From assembly GCA_039805725.1 (NCBI GenBank), contig JBDLTT010000020.1, positions 1 through 60,974 on the forward strand: a stretch of DNA of 60,974 bases, in the 5' to 3' direction. A program made the translations under genes and the position numbers. The number at the start of each line of letters is the position of its first letter. Position 1 is the first letter of the stretch. Positions 40,388 through 49,274 of this stretch are shown piece by piece. The notes under the pieces were generated by a model. The model was not told the DNA's origin and did not search any database. It saw nothing but the letters and a program-made list of their open reading frames with translations. This DNA is from Fluviibacter sp039805725 (lineage in GTDB: Bacteria > Pseudomonadota > Gammaproteobacteria > Burkholderiales > Rhodocyclaceae).

Positions 40388-40507
40388 TTATCGCTACTCC
40401 AAACCGAATCAAAGCGCCCTTGCGCTTTTAAATATTTATATATTGAGAATGTACTTTGTTGAGGGCGAATCAATTATTAAGACTTTGTTACAAACGTCAC
40501 AAGGCCC

Positions 40508-41902
40508 TTATAGTTCAAAGTGCGCCCGCACGCCGAAGAAACTCACCGGTCCCCGGTCGCTGTTGTAGGCCGGGTTGCGGATGTACTGATAGTCCGCCGA
40601 CAGATACGCGCCCTTAAAGAGGTTCACGCTGTAATACGTCTCCAGGACTCGCTCAGCCTGATAACTGATTTTTCCGTCGCCAATAAACATGGTGCTGCCA
40701 CCCTGACTCAAATAGTTAATCTGGGATGAGCTAATGCCGTTGACTGAAAACGCCAAGCCATAGGTGTCGTCTGGACGACTCCAGTAAGACCCTTTGATCG
40801 TTGTGCCTGCCGAGAGGGAGCGACTGATATCCGTGAATGCTTCCGTTTCTGACTGCCCGTTATTCCAGCTCCAGCGCGCAAAGAGGCCAATATCATCAAG
40901 CACGGCTTGTTCTGCGTTGATGACGTAGCCCCATTTGTTCTGATAGCCCGTGCGGGAGGTCAATATGTTCGGTGGCGAATACCCGCCCTGCTCCGCCTGA
41001 TTCACGGCGTCAGTAAACTTGGCCATAATGCCCCGGTTCTGAAAAAACAGCACCCGCACAGCGCCATCTTGCCCGAGCAGTTTGTGCTCGCGCTCAACTT
41101 CAAGCGTATCGCCATACTGTTTGGTGAGCTGGTAATCCAGTGCCATGCCGTTCGGCTCTTTCGGCATGGCCAGGCGCGCCAGTCGGACTGTCCAGCCATC
41201 GTCGAAGTATTCACCTACAAACCCATAGGTGTAGCCACGGCCGTTGGCAGCAAAATCGTAAGCACCGGCCGCCATGATGGACCAGTTGAGAAACTGCGTT
41301 CGGGGGTCATGGCTGTATTTGTTGCCATCAAAATAGTCGAGCGCTGAGAGCCAACCGTAGGTCAGCGTGACGCGTCGCTTATCGACATTGCCCTTGATCT
41401 GGTTCGGCCCATCTTCAATATGCTCAACGCCGCCGCCTAGCCCAATCGTCTGGCGAATGAAGGCGCGCGCATTATAGAACTGCATCGGCACCAGGTTGCC
41501 GCGTTGCATTTCGCCATTAGTAAAACCGCCCAGTCCGCTCAAATTAGAAAACGGCATACCTTCAGCGGCTTCCGGGTTATAGAACACTTCCGCCCCCTGC
41601 CAGAGGCGTACGCCCATAAAGGGGGTTACGGTCACCGTATAGCTTTTACCAACGTCACCCGTGCTTAATAAGCTCTTCTCACCTACATAGGGCGAGTTGA
41701 ATTTGTTTTTGTACTGCAGTACATAGGTTGCCTGGCCATGCAGGCTGTACCAGGATGTATCATCCGGAATTGCTTTTTCGCTATCGACTTCCGGGTCGGA
41801 TTCAACCGATGAAACACCATAGGCAACGTGCGGGAACAGCGCCAACCAGAGTGCGCTGATACCCGCCAGCAATTTTGCCGACATGGTGAAACGAAAGGAC
41901 AT
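40508..41902 (-). CDS. OprB-family carbohydrate-selective porin, second copy
   Basis: This 464-aa outer-membrane protein has a signal peptide with a hydrophobic core (KLLAGISALWLALFPHVAYG, cleavage near 29). SWYSLHGQATYVLQYKNKFN then starts the barrel, and it ends with the C-terminal VRAHFEL. The pattern of strands and LSLYYSVNLFKGAYLSADYQYI-like sequence is typical of OprB. Sequence differs from the 36327 porin. No adjacent sugar-uptake genes, so the substrate is unknown. The start could be the second Met. Confidence 0.82.
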   Translation of the reverse strand: MSFRFTMSAKLLAGISALWLALFPHVAYGVSSVESDPEVDSEKAIPDDTSWYSLHGQATYVLQYKNKFNSPYVGEKSLLSTGDVGKSYTVTVTPFMGVRLWQGAEVFYNPEAAEGMPFSNLSGLGGFTNGEMQRGNLVPMQFYNARAFIRQTIGLGGGVEHIEDGPNQIKGNVDKRRVTLTYGWLSALDYFDGNKYSHDPRTQFLNWSIMAAGAYDFAANGRGYTYGFVGEYFDDGWTVRLARLAMPKEPNGMALDYQLTKQYGDTLEVEREHKLLGQDGAVRVLFFQNRGIMAKFTDAVNQAEQGGYSPPNILTSRTGYQNKWGYVINAEQAVLDDIGLFARWSWNNGQSETEAFTDISRSLSAGTTIKGSYWSRPDDTYGLAFSVNGISSSQINYLSQGGSTMFIGDGKISYQAERVLETYYSVNLFKGAYLSADYQYIRNPAYNSDRGPVSFFGVRAHFEL

Positions 41903-42025
41903 GTTGAGGTCGAGGCTTCATAAATCATTGTTGCATTGCAATATTTTGTTATTCTAGCATTAAGTTTTTATTGCAACGCGTATGCACTGCGCACGAAAGG
42001 GGCTTGTCGCTATAAAATGCCGCCC

Positions 42026-42421
42026 ATGACCAATGCAAAAATCAACTACGACTGCAGCAAGTGCCCGGGCTACTGCTGCAGCTACCCGCGCATCGTTGTA
42101 ACCAAACGCGATATCAACCGCCTGGCCAAATACTTCAAGCTCAGCTACGACGCGGCCAAGATTGCCTTTACGCGGGAATACGAGTTCACCGAAGGCCACC
42201 CGGATGACCATATCAACGAGCGCATTCTCCGACACCGCCCGGATGATATCTATAAGTCCACCTGCCAGTTTCTGGACCCCGAGCTACGCCGCTGTACGAT
42301 TTATGAAGCCCGACCGGATGTTTGCCGCGAGTTCCCCAATGGCAACAAATGCGGCTATTACGACTTCCTGAAGTTTGAGCGCAAGCATCAGGACGACAAG
42401 GATTTCATCCCCAGCGCCTGA
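42026..42421 (+). CDS. YkgJ-family cysteine cluster protein
   Basis: 131 aa from the ATG at 42026 (the in-frame ATG at 42017 is also possible). The cysteine pattern CSKCPGYCCSYPRIVVT near residues 8-24, then CQFL and CTIYEARPDVCREFP, matches the YkgJ/Fe-S-or-zinc-binding CxxCxxxCC family. The family probably coordinates an iron-sulfur cluster or zinc; its role is not defined. It diverges from the porin gene and is monocistronic. Confidence 0.83.
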   Translation: MTNAKINYDCSKCPGYCCSYPRIVVTKRDINRLAKYFKLSYDAAKIAFTREYEFTEGHPDDHINERILRHRPDDIYKSTCQFLDPELRRCTIYEARPDVCREFPNGNKCGYYDFLKFERKHQDDKDFIPSA

Positions 42422-42479
42422 CCACCCGGAGACGGGCAACACGTTGGCCCGAGCTCCGGATTCTGATCACGGCTGAGTC

Positions 42480-42605
42480 TTAGACATTCGCCTGGTGGTG
42501 TTTCGCAGGAATCACGCTTGCAAAATCCTCACCCGAAGGTTGCGCGACTGCCACGCCGACAGCGGCGGTAGAAATCAGGATAATCCATACAAACAGGTTT
42601 TTCAT
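42480..42605 (-). CDS. Small exported peptide, 41 aa
   Basis: From the ATG at 42605, preceded by AAGGAG at seven bases, the peptide has a signal sequence (KNLFVWIILISTAAVGVAVA, residues 2-21) and a short mature part of about 20 residues containing PAKHHQANV at the end. No cysteine for lipid attachment. Function is unknown. The Shine-Dalgarno and signal sequence make it more likely real than chance. Confidence 0.55.
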   Translation of the reverse strand: MKNLFVWIILISTAAVGVAVAQPSGEDFASVIPAKHHQANV

Positions 42606-42662
42606 GGTGATGCTCCTTATGTGTGAACCCTTGGTATCAGGCATAGGAGACATCGTAGAACC

Positions 42663-42693
42663 CGAGAGTCTCACCAGGTGAGCCTCTCGTTTT
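42663..42693 (+). terminator. Strong stem-loop followed by T-run
   Basis: CGAGAG-T-CTCACC (42663-42675) pairs with GGTGAG-C-CTCTCG (42677-42689), followed by TTTT. It lies in the 290-base stretch between two small genes (42606-42895) that otherwise shows no gene. Which transcript it ends is not clear. Confidence 0.6.
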
Positions 42694-42895
42694 GCGTGTA
42701 AAAATTTTTCTTGTCGTGTTTCTGGATCATGGCCAATAGCGGCTTTTTCCGGAAAGAATGATCCCGTTGGTTATGAGATCGACCACCCATCGAATGCAGG
42801 TTATTTTTTAGCGGCAGCCTTGCGCGCTTTAGGCTTCATTCGCACCACGCAATTGGAGTACACTGGCCTCACCTGACCACCGAATGAGGTGTCGT

Positions 42896-43171
42896 ATGAA
42901 TAGTCCTATCCGAACAGGCATCGCGTTGGGCTGCTTCTTGGCCACCCTGCATCTGATCTGGTCGCTACTGGTGCTTACCGGCCTGGCGCAGCCTTTGCTC
43001 AATTTTATCTTCTGGCTCCACATGCTCAGCGTGCCTGTGCAGGTTCAGCCTTTTGACCTTGGCGTCGCCGCATTACTGGTCGGCGTCACCTGGTGTGTCG
43101 GATTCGGTTATGGTTTCCTGTTTTCCATCATCTGGAAAACAGGGTCAAAGAGATCCTGTCAGATTGATTAA
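42896..43171 (+). CDS. Small membrane protein, 91 aa, unknown
   Basis: The ATG at 42896 follows GAGG at six bases and is preferred over the ATG at 42884. There are two to three hydrophobic segments (about 8-30, 34-45, 55-75), with charged ends. No family recognised. It precedes the superinfection-immunity-like gene by 21 bases on the same strand and may be co-transcribed with it. Confidence 0.62.
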   Translation: MNSPIRTGIALGCFLATLHLIWSLLVLTGLAQPLLNFIFWLHMLSVPVQVQPFDLGVAALLVGVTWCVGFGYGFLFSIIWKTGSKRSCQID

Positions 43172-43192
43172 TCAGAGCATTGGGGTCGTTGT

Positions 43193-43528
43193 ATGCATGA
43201 CATGATGATCAGCAGCTGGAATTTCGGCATCCCCATGCTTTATTTGTGGTTGCTGATGATTGTTGCCGTTGCACTCTACTTCATGCCTACCATCATGGCA
43301 GGCTACCGCCAGCACAGCAGCCTTTTCCTGATTCTCGTGCTCAACGTGCTGCTCGGCTGGACGATGTTGGGTTGGCTGTTATTACTGATCTGGGCCTGCT
43401 TTGGCGATTCGCATACGACCTGGGCTCGCCCCATTGAAAAGAAGTGCCCTTACTGCGCCGAGTACATCAAAGCCGAGGCCATCAAGTGCAAGCACTGTGG
43501 CTCTGATCTGAATAAGCTAAGTACTTAG
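43193..43528 (+). CDS. Superinfection-immunity-like membrane protein with C-terminal zinc ribbon
   Basis: This 111-aa protein has two membrane helices (about 16-34 and 43-68). The second contains LNVLLGWTMLGWLLLLIWAC, the signature of the Imm_superinfect family named after the phage T4 Imm protein. A short linker follows, then a zinc-ribbon: CPYCAEYIKAEAIKCKHCG near 86-104. Chromosomal members are common and usually have no proven link to phage exclusion. Confidence 0.8.
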   Translation: MHDMMISSWNFGIPMLYLWLLMIVAVALYFMPTIMAGYRQHSSLFLILVLNVLLGWTMLGWLLLLIWACFGDSHTTWARPIEKKCPYCAEYIKAEAIKCKHCGSDLNKLST

Positions 43529-43588
43529 ACATGCCCGAGATAACCCAGAAAAGAAAACGGCCCCCATCGCTGGAGGCCGCTGAAATGC

Positions 43589-43665
43589 TGGTGGTGATGG
43601 GCAGGATCGAACTGCCGACCTATGGGTTATGAATCCATCGCTCTAACCATCTGAGCTACATCACC
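43589..43665 (-). tRNA. tRNA-Met (anticodon CAT), elongator type
   Basis: The minus strand folds into a full cloverleaf of 77 bases including an encoded CCA. The acceptor stem GGTGATG/CATCACC is perfect, the D stem is GCTC/GAGC, the anticodon loop is TTCATAA, and the T arm is GGCAG TTCGATC CTGCC. The A-C mismatch at the base of the anticodon stem is, to my knowledge, common in betaproteobacterial tRNA-Met. The first pair is G-C, unlike initiator tRNA. Confidence 0.95.
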
Positions 43666-43677
43666 ACAAGGGGCGTA

Positions 43678-43706
43678 AGTTTAATCACGACCCCATCCCC
43701 CGTCAA
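43678..43706 (-). promoter_or_regulatory. Sigma-70 promoter of the tRNA-Met gene
   Basis: On the minus strand TTGACG (43706-43701), a 17-base GC-rich spacer, then TAAACT (43683-43678), 12 bases before the tRNA 5' end. A GC-rich stretch, GCCCC, follows the -10, resembling a stringent discriminator. Confidence 0.8.
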
Positions 43707-43781
43707 GCCAAAGCCCCGCCCGAACGGTGCCAAGTGTATAATTTGCCTTGATTTTTACCGCTTTTCCCCCACATCCATCGC

Positions 43782-45176
43782 ATGACTCAAGCCACCCCCG
43801 ATACGATTTCGCCGCAAAATAAAGAAAACGCGGCCACCGCACGCCCCAAAAAGGTCTTTATCAAGACTTTTGGCTGCCAGATGAACGAGTACGACTCGGA
43901 CAAAATGCTGGATGTGCTCGCCGACAGCGAGGGCATGGTCAAGACCGATCGCCCCGAAGACGCCGACGTGATTCTGTTCAATACCTGCTCAGTGCGCGAG
44001 AAGGCGCAAGAAAAGGTATTCCATGACCTGGGTCGGGTACGCCCGCTAAAAGAAATGAACCCCAACCTCGTGATTGGCGTAGGCGGTTGTGTGGCTTCAC
44101 AGGAAGGTGGCGAGATCGTAAAACGTGCGCCTTACGTGGATGTGGTGTTTGGTCCGCAAACCTTGCACCGTTTACCGACACTGATTGCCGAGCGCAAGAA
44201 CACCGGCAAGGCCGCGGTGGATATCTCCTTTCCGGAGATCGAAAAGTTCGATGCCATGCCACCGGCGCGCACCGAGGGCGCCAGCGCGTTTGTGTCGATC
44301 ATGGAAGGTTGCTCGAAGTACTGCAGCTTCTGTATCGTGCCTTATACCCGTGGCGAAGAAGTGTCGCGACCCTTCGCCGACATCTTGACTGAGATCGCCG
44401 AACTGACGGCACAGGGTGTGAAGGAGGTGACGTTACTGGGTCAGAACGTGAACGCCTACCGCGGCGAGATGGATGATGCCGGAACGATTGCGGATCTGGC
44501 CGATCTGATTGAAACCATTGCCGAGATGCCCGAGATCGAGCGCATCCGTTATACCACCTCGCACCCGCGCGAAATGACGGAAAAGCTGATGGAGATGTAC
44601 GCCCGTGTTCCGAAGCTGGTGTCGCACCTGCATTTGCCGGTACAAGCCGGCTCGGATCGCGTTCTGATGGCGATGAAGCGCGGTTACACCGCGCTGGAAT
44701 ACAAGTCGATCATCCGCAAGCTGCGCGCAGCCCGACCAGATCTATCGTTATCGTCGGATTTTATTGTCGGCTTCCCCGGCGAAACCGCCGAAGACTTTGA
44801 GAAGACGATGAAGCTCATCGACGAGATCGGCTTCGACAACTCGTTCAGCTTTGTGTATAGCAGCCGCCCGGGTACGCCCGCCGCCGAGCTCAGTGACGAC
44901 ACACCCCATGAGTTAAAGATTGAGCGCCTCATGCGCCTGCAAGCGCGTATCGAAGAACAGGCACAGGCGATCAGCCAGAGTATGGTGGGCTCCATCCAGC
45001 GCGTACTGGTCGAAAGCCTGTCGCGCAAAGATGCCAACGAACTCGCCGGTCGTACCGACAACAACCGCATCGTTAACTTTGTGGGTCACCCGCGTTTGAT
45101 TCACCAGTTTGTCGACGTACGAATTACCGCATCGCTACCGCACTCGTTGCGCGGCGAAATTGTTGTCAAAGACTAG
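43782..45176 (+). CDS. miaB: tRNA-2-methylthio-N6-dimethylallyladenosine synthase MiaB
   Basis: A 464-aa radical-SAM methylthiotransferase. The UPF0004 domain supplies three cysteines (TFGCQMNEYD, FNTCSVREKA, GVGGCVASQ) and the radical-SAM domain the motif GCSKYCSFCIVPYTRG. A TRAM domain ends the protein. It adds a methylthio group to i6A37 of tRNAs. It begins the conserved block running to plsC and lies 12 bases upstream of phoH/ybeZ. Confidence 0.97.
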   Translation: MTQATPDTISPQNKENAATARPKKVFIKTFGCQMNEYDSDKMLDVLADSEGMVKTDRPEDADVILFNTCSVREKAQEKVFHDLGRVRPLKEMNPNLVIGVGGCVASQEGGEIVKRAPYVDVVFGPQTLHRLPTLIAERKNTGKAAVDISFPEIEKFDAMPPARTEGASAFVSIMEGCSKYCSFCIVPYTRGEEVSRPFADILTEIAELTAQGVKEVTLLGQNVNAYRGEMDDAGTIADLADLIETIAEMPEIERIRYTTSHPREMTEKLMEMYARVPKLVSHLHLPVQAGSDRVLMAMKRGYTALEYKSIIRKLRAARPDLSLSSDFIVGFPGETAEDFEKTMKLIDEIGFDNSFSFVYSSRPGTPAAELSDDTPHELKIERLMRLQARIEEQAQAISQSMVGSIQRVLVESLSRKDANELAGRTDNNRIVNFVGHPRLIHQFVDVRITASLPHSLRGEIVVKD

Positions 45177-45188
45177 CGCCATCCGAGA

Positions 45189-46199
45189 ATGAGTACCCGC
45201 ACGCTGGAAATTTCTCTGGAGCCGGTGGATAACCGGCAGCTGGCAAGCCTTTGCGGCCCGCTTGATGAAAACCTGCGCCAGATCGAACAATGTTTTGATG
45301 TGACGCTGGCACGGCGCAGCGCGCATTTCAAGATTCAAGGCACGGGCGCTAGCCGCGAGCGAGCCGCCAAGGCGCTCCGTTTCTTCTATGACCTGGCCGG
45401 CAGCAACAAGGATGCGCTCAGTGTCGATGACATTCAGCTGGGGCTGATCGAGTTACGCCAGGATCCAAAGCAGATGCTCAAGGCTGGCCCGGTACGTGAC
45501 GATGCCGATCTGGGCGTCGCTGATTGCCCTGTGCTACTGACCAAGCGCCCCGATCTGCATGGCCGCACGCCGCGTCAAGTGGAATACCTCAAGAATATCC
45601 AGGCGCACGACATTACCTTTGGCATCGGCCCGGCCGGCACCGGTAAAACGTTTCTGGCAGTCGCCTGCGCGGTGGACGCTTTCGAGCGCGAACACGTCCA
45701 GCGCATCATCCTGACACGGCCGGCGGTCGAAGCCGGCGAACGGCTCGGGTTTCTGCCCGGCGATCTGTCGCAGAAGGTCGACCCTTACTTGCGCCCGCTC
45801 TACGACGCACTCTATGATCTGATGGGCTTCGAAAAGGTTACCAAGCTGTTCGAAAAAGGGGTACTGGAAGTAGCGCCGCTGGCCTTTATGCGCGGCCGTA
45901 CATTGAATAATGCATTCATCATTCTGGATGAGGCGCAGAACACCTCGCCGGAACAGATGAAAATGTTTCTGACCCGGATTGGCATCGGTGCCAGGGCCGT
46001 TATCACTGGCGATCCGTCGCAAGTCGATTTGCCCCGTGGACAGAAGAGCGGCCTCGTCGAGGCAACCAGCATTCTGCGCGACGTGCGCGGCATTGGCGTT
46101 ACCTACTTCGGCAAAGAAGATGTGGTGCGACACCCGCTGGTGGCACGCATCGTCGCCGCTTACGAGGCACATCAGGCGCAAACGCCACAGAATTCGTAA
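45189..46199 (+). CDS. ybeZ: PhoH-like ATPase YbeZ
   Basis: This 336-aa PhoH-family NTPase has Walker A GIGPAGTGKTFLAV near 140-153, RPAVEAGERLGFLPGDL and Walker B FIILDEAQNTSPEQM near 244-258. YbeZ acts with YbeY in ribosome and RNA metabolism. The PhoH name comes from E. coli phosphate regulation, but this ybeZ copy sits in its normal place before ybeY and is not evidence for phosphate control here. Confidence 0.93.
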   Translation: MSTRTLEISLEPVDNRQLASLCGPLDENLRQIEQCFDVTLARRSAHFKIQGTGASRERAAKALRFFYDLAGSNKDALSVDDIQLGLIELRQDPKQMLKAGPVRDDADLGVADCPVLLTKRPDLHGRTPRQVEYLKNIQAHDITFGIGPAGTGKTFLAVACAVDAFEREHVQRIILTRPAVEAGERLGFLPGDLSQKVDPYLRPLYDALYDLMGFEKVTKLFEKGVLEVAPLAFMRGRTLNNAFIILDEAQNTSPEQMKMFLTRIGIGARAVITGDPSQVDLPRGQKSGLVEATSILRDVRGIGVTYFGKEDVVRHPLVARIVAAYEAHQAQTPQNS

Positions 46200-46222
46200 A
46201 TACCCGGTAAGCTAACGGGATC

Positions 46223-46684
46223 ATGACCTCATCGGACACCAAGCGCGCCAAACGCCTCGACCTCACCGTGCAACTGGTGTGCGCCGATAATCTGCGCGGG
46301 CAGATTCCGGATCGAAAATTACTGCGGAAGTGGGCCAAGGCGGTCTATGCCGGTGCGGCAACGGTGACCATGCGCTTTGTCGATGATGAAGAGAGCCAGC
46401 ATCTCAACGATACTTACCGTAACAAGAACAAACCCACCAACGTGCTGTCGTTTCCCTATGAAGACGAACCCCTGATGGGCGATATCGTATTTTGCCCGAG
46501 CGTGATCATCCAAGAGGCGCGTGAACAAGGCAAAACGGTGACGGCACACATGGCGCACCTGGTCATTCATGGGATGTTGCACCTGATGGGCTATGACCAC
46601 CTGAATGATCGCGACGCCAAAGCAATGGAGTCGCTGGAAACCGACATACTGGCCAATCTGGGCTTTGCCAACCCCTACGCATAA
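46223..46684 (+). CDS. ybeY: Endoribonuclease YbeY
   Basis: A 153-aa protein with the zinc motif HLVIHGMLHLMGYDH (H-x3-H-x5-H) near 113-127 and NKNKPTNVLSFPYE. It is needed for 16S rRNA 3'-end maturation and 70S quality control. It lies 23 bases after ybeZ and six bases before corC. Confidence 0.95.
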   Translation: MTSSDTKRAKRLDLTVQLVCADNLRGQIPDRKLLRKWAKAVYAGAATVTMRFVDDEESQHLNDTYRNKNKPTNVLSFPYEDEPLMGDIVFCPSVIIQEAREQGKTVTAHMAHLVIHGMLHLMGYDHLNDRDAKAMESLETDILANLGFANPYA

Positions 46685-46690
46685 GCACGA

Positions 46691-47578
46691 ATGGATCCCT
46701 CCCCTACGCCCGCCCGAGCGACCCCGGGCAACAAGCTGAATCTTCTGATCGACCGTCTTTCGGCGATGCTGTTGCGCGAGCCGGACGACCGCAGCGAGTT
46801 GTTGCAACTCCTGCACGGAGCGCACGAGCGCAACCTCGTCGATGCCGAAGCCCTCGCCATCATTGAGGGGGCCATCACGGTTTCGGAAATGACCGTGCGC
46901 GACATCATGGTGCCGCGTCAGCAGATGCACACCATATCGGCCGGCCAACCGCTGCCGCAAACCATTCGTAAGGTCATTGATTCGGGGCATTCCCGATTAC
47001 CGGTGATTGGCGAAGATGAAGATGATGTCCGCGGCATCGTTCTGGCCAAAGATCTGCTCCGTTCGATTGGCAATAGCAATTTCCGTTTAGAGGACTGGCT
47101 ACGACCGGCCATGTTTATTCCGGAATCCAAACCATTGAACGTGCTACTGCGCGAGTTTCGCATCAGTCATACGCATATGGCGCTTGTGATCGATGAATTT
47201 GGCGCGCTGGCGGGGATGGTGACGATTGAAGATGTGCTGGAAGAAATCGTCGGCGAAATTGAAGACGAGCATGACCAGGCGCAAAGCGACGCCGACATTC
47301 AACTGGATGCCAGTGGTCGTTATCGCGTCAAGGCGCAGATGCCGGTCGGTCCTTTCAACACGGCCTTCAGCTGCGACTTTGATGAGCAGACTGCACATAC
47401 GATGGGCGGCCAAATCGTGCATTACCTGGGTCGCGTGCCACGTCGTAACGAAAGTGTCGAGCTCAACGGTCTGCTTTTTCGGGTTGTGCGTGCCGATAAT
47501 CGTCGCCTCTATACCCTGATGGTTGAAGATTTACGCCATCAGACAGATGCTGAATCTAACGAGAACGGCACCCCCTGA
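46691..47578 (+). CDS. corC: CorC/YbeX family protein with CBS pair
   Basis: This 295-aa soluble protein has VRDIMVPRQQMHTI opening a CBS-domain pair (about 65-190), HMALVIDEFGALAGMVTIEDVLEEIVG in the second CBS, and a C-terminal CorC_HlyC domain. It has been linked to magnesium/cobalt efflux and more recently to ribosome-related functions. The stop overlaps the lnt start by one base (TGATG). Confidence 0.92.
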   Translation: MDPSPTPARATPGNKLNLLIDRLSAMLLREPDDRSELLQLLHGAHERNLVDAEALAIIEGAITVSEMTVRDIMVPRQQMHTISAGQPLPQTIRKVIDSGHSRLPVIGEDEDDVRGIVLAKDLLRSIGNSNFRLEDWLRPAMFIPESKPLNVLLREFRISHTHMALVIDEFGALAGMVTIEDVLEEIVGEIEDEHDQAQSDADIQLDASGRYRVKAQMPVGPFNTAFSCDFDEQTAHTMGGQIVHYLGRVPRRNESVELNGLLFRVVRADNRRLYTLMVEDLRHQTDAESNENGTP

Positions 47579-49149
47579 TGCGCTGGAAGCCTGACTTCCG
47601 TCAGATGTCACCCCATGGCCAGGCCTTTGGCTGGGGATTGCTTGGTGTTGGCGCGTTTGCACCCTTCTCGCTATGGCCGTTGGCGATTATCTGCTGGATG
47701 GGTCTGTATCTTCTGCTGCGGCAGCCGGGCACATTACGGCGCGCTTTCGGTATTGGATTCAATTTTGGACTGGGGCATTTTCTGGGCGGCGTATCGTGGG
47801 TCTATGTCAGCATGCACGATATCGGCGGTATGCCGGCAGCACTCGCACTGTTAGCCACGGTATTGTTTGCAGCATATCTGGCGCTGTACCCGATGCTCGC
47901 CGCCGGCCTATTCCGGCTGACGCATGGTGCGCACGGAGCTTTGCATCAAACACACGACACATTGATCCGTGTGCCCCGCCTGTTGAGCCCACTGATTTTT
48001 GCCGCCAGCTGGACCGGCTTTGAACTCTTGCGCGGGTATGTCTTCACCGGTTTCCCCTGGCTCAGCCTTGGCTATACCGAAGCACCGCCCAGCCCGCTGG
48101 CAGGATACGCCCCGATCTTGGGCGTGTATGGCCTCAGCTTCATTACCTGCTGGATTGCCGGCATGGCAGGAGAAATCTGGCTACGGGTGCGTGACCAGGG
48201 CTGGCATTGGTCATCCGCACTCAATCCCCTCGTATTTGCCATCACGGCTCTGGTCGTTAGCGGCTACGGACTTCAGACAATCTCATGGACCAAACCTGAG
48301 GGGGCACCGATCAAGGTGTCTTTACTGCAGGGCAACGTGCCACAAACCATGAAATGGCAACCCGAGCTTTATGTACAGACACTGCTGACCTACTTTCAAC
48401 TGGCACGGAACAACCCTGCAACACTGATCGTGCTGCCGGAGACGGCAATTCCGTCACTACTGTCGGAAGCGCCACCCGAGTTTCTCCAGGATCTTCAGCG
48501 CATCGGCCAGGAGCAACGCGGCAATATTCTGCTCGGCGTTCCAACAGGAGAATCCACACGCGATCGATCCTGGTTTGCCAATAGCGCCGTGTCCATGGGC
48601 ATGGATCCGCTACAGATCTATAGCAAGGTGCACCTGGTGCCTTTCGGGGAAATTACACCCCCGGGGTTCGGCTGGTTTCTCAAACTGATTCAGATGCCGT
48701 TACCCAACTTTTCGGCTGGCGATGCCGATCAGCCGCTGATGCAACTGAGCAACCAGAAAGTGGCTGTGAATATCTGCTACGAGGATATTTTCGGCAGCGA
48801 GATCGCCCGGCGCACGCAACAGGCGACGCTGATGGTCAACCTCTCCAACACGGCCTGGTTCGGGGACTCTCTGGCACAGCCACAACATCTGCAAATCGCC
48901 CAGATCCGCGCCCTGGAGAACGGGCGTCCGATGCTACGCGCCACGAATACGGGTATGACCGCCGTCATTGGTCCACGTGGTGAACGACAGGCTACGCTGG
49001 CGGCATTTACACGTAATGCGCTCATCGCCAACGTTCAGGGAATGCAGGGCAAGACCCCGTTCCAGCGTTGGCGCAACTGGCCGGTCATTGGCTTATGCCT
49101 GACACTTCTGCTGTGGGGGCTGCTCACGCGCCGCCATCGGTCGGCCTGA
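47578..49149 (+). CDS. lnt: Apolipoprotein N-acyltransferase
   Basis: A 523-aa membrane protein with an N-terminal multi-helix region and a periplasmic nitrilase domain. The catalytic triad is the Glu of LPETAIPS, the Lys of YSKVHLVPFGE and the Cys of NICYEDIFG. It adds the third acyl chain to lipoproteins. Translation is coupled to corC. Confidence 0.95.
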   Translation: MRWKPDFRQMSPHGQAFGWGLLGVGAFAPFSLWPLAIICWMGLYLLLRQPGTLRRAFGIGFNFGLGHFLGGVSWVYVSMHDIGGMPAALALLATVLFAAYLALYPMLAAGLFRLTHGAHGALHQTHDTLIRVPRLLSPLIFAASWTGFELLRGYVFTGFPWLSLGYTEAPPSPLAGYAPILGVYGLSFITCWIAGMAGEIWLRVRDQGWHWSSALNPLVFAITALVVSGYGLQTISWTKPEGAPIKVSLLQGNVPQTMKWQPELYVQTLLTYFQLARNNPATLIVLPETAIPSLLSEAPPEFLQDLQRIGQEQRGNILLGVPTGESTRDRSWFANSAVSMGMDPLQIYSKVHLVPFGEITPPGFGWFLKLIQMPLPNFSAGDADQPLMQLSNQKVAVNICYEDIFGSEIARRTQQATLMVNLSNTAWFGDSLAQPQHLQIAQIRALENGRPMLRATNTGMTAVIGPRGERQATLAAFTRNALIANVQGMQGKTPFQRWRNWPVIGLCLTLLLWGLLTRRHRSA

Positions 49150-49274
49150 TACCCGCTGCCAAGCCCCTCCCGAGCGCCAATTCTGCTGCTCTCCGGTCAA
49201 AAAACCCGTAAAATCAGGGGCTGTAGTTTTAACCGGGTGCGATTGCCGCGCCCAATCTCGCTTCGGATAACAAC

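Noticed and set aside
42801..42839. 13-codon minus-strand ORF reading MKPKARKAAAKK
   Set aside because: Looks like the tail of a histone-like protein, perhaps a relic, but there is no ribosome-binding site or upstream similarity, and it is too short to support.
45189..46199. phoH-like gene as part of the phosphate locus
   Set aside because: It is the ybeZ form in its normal miaB-ybeZ-ybeY place. No Pho box was seen, and the distance to the locus is over 4 kb.
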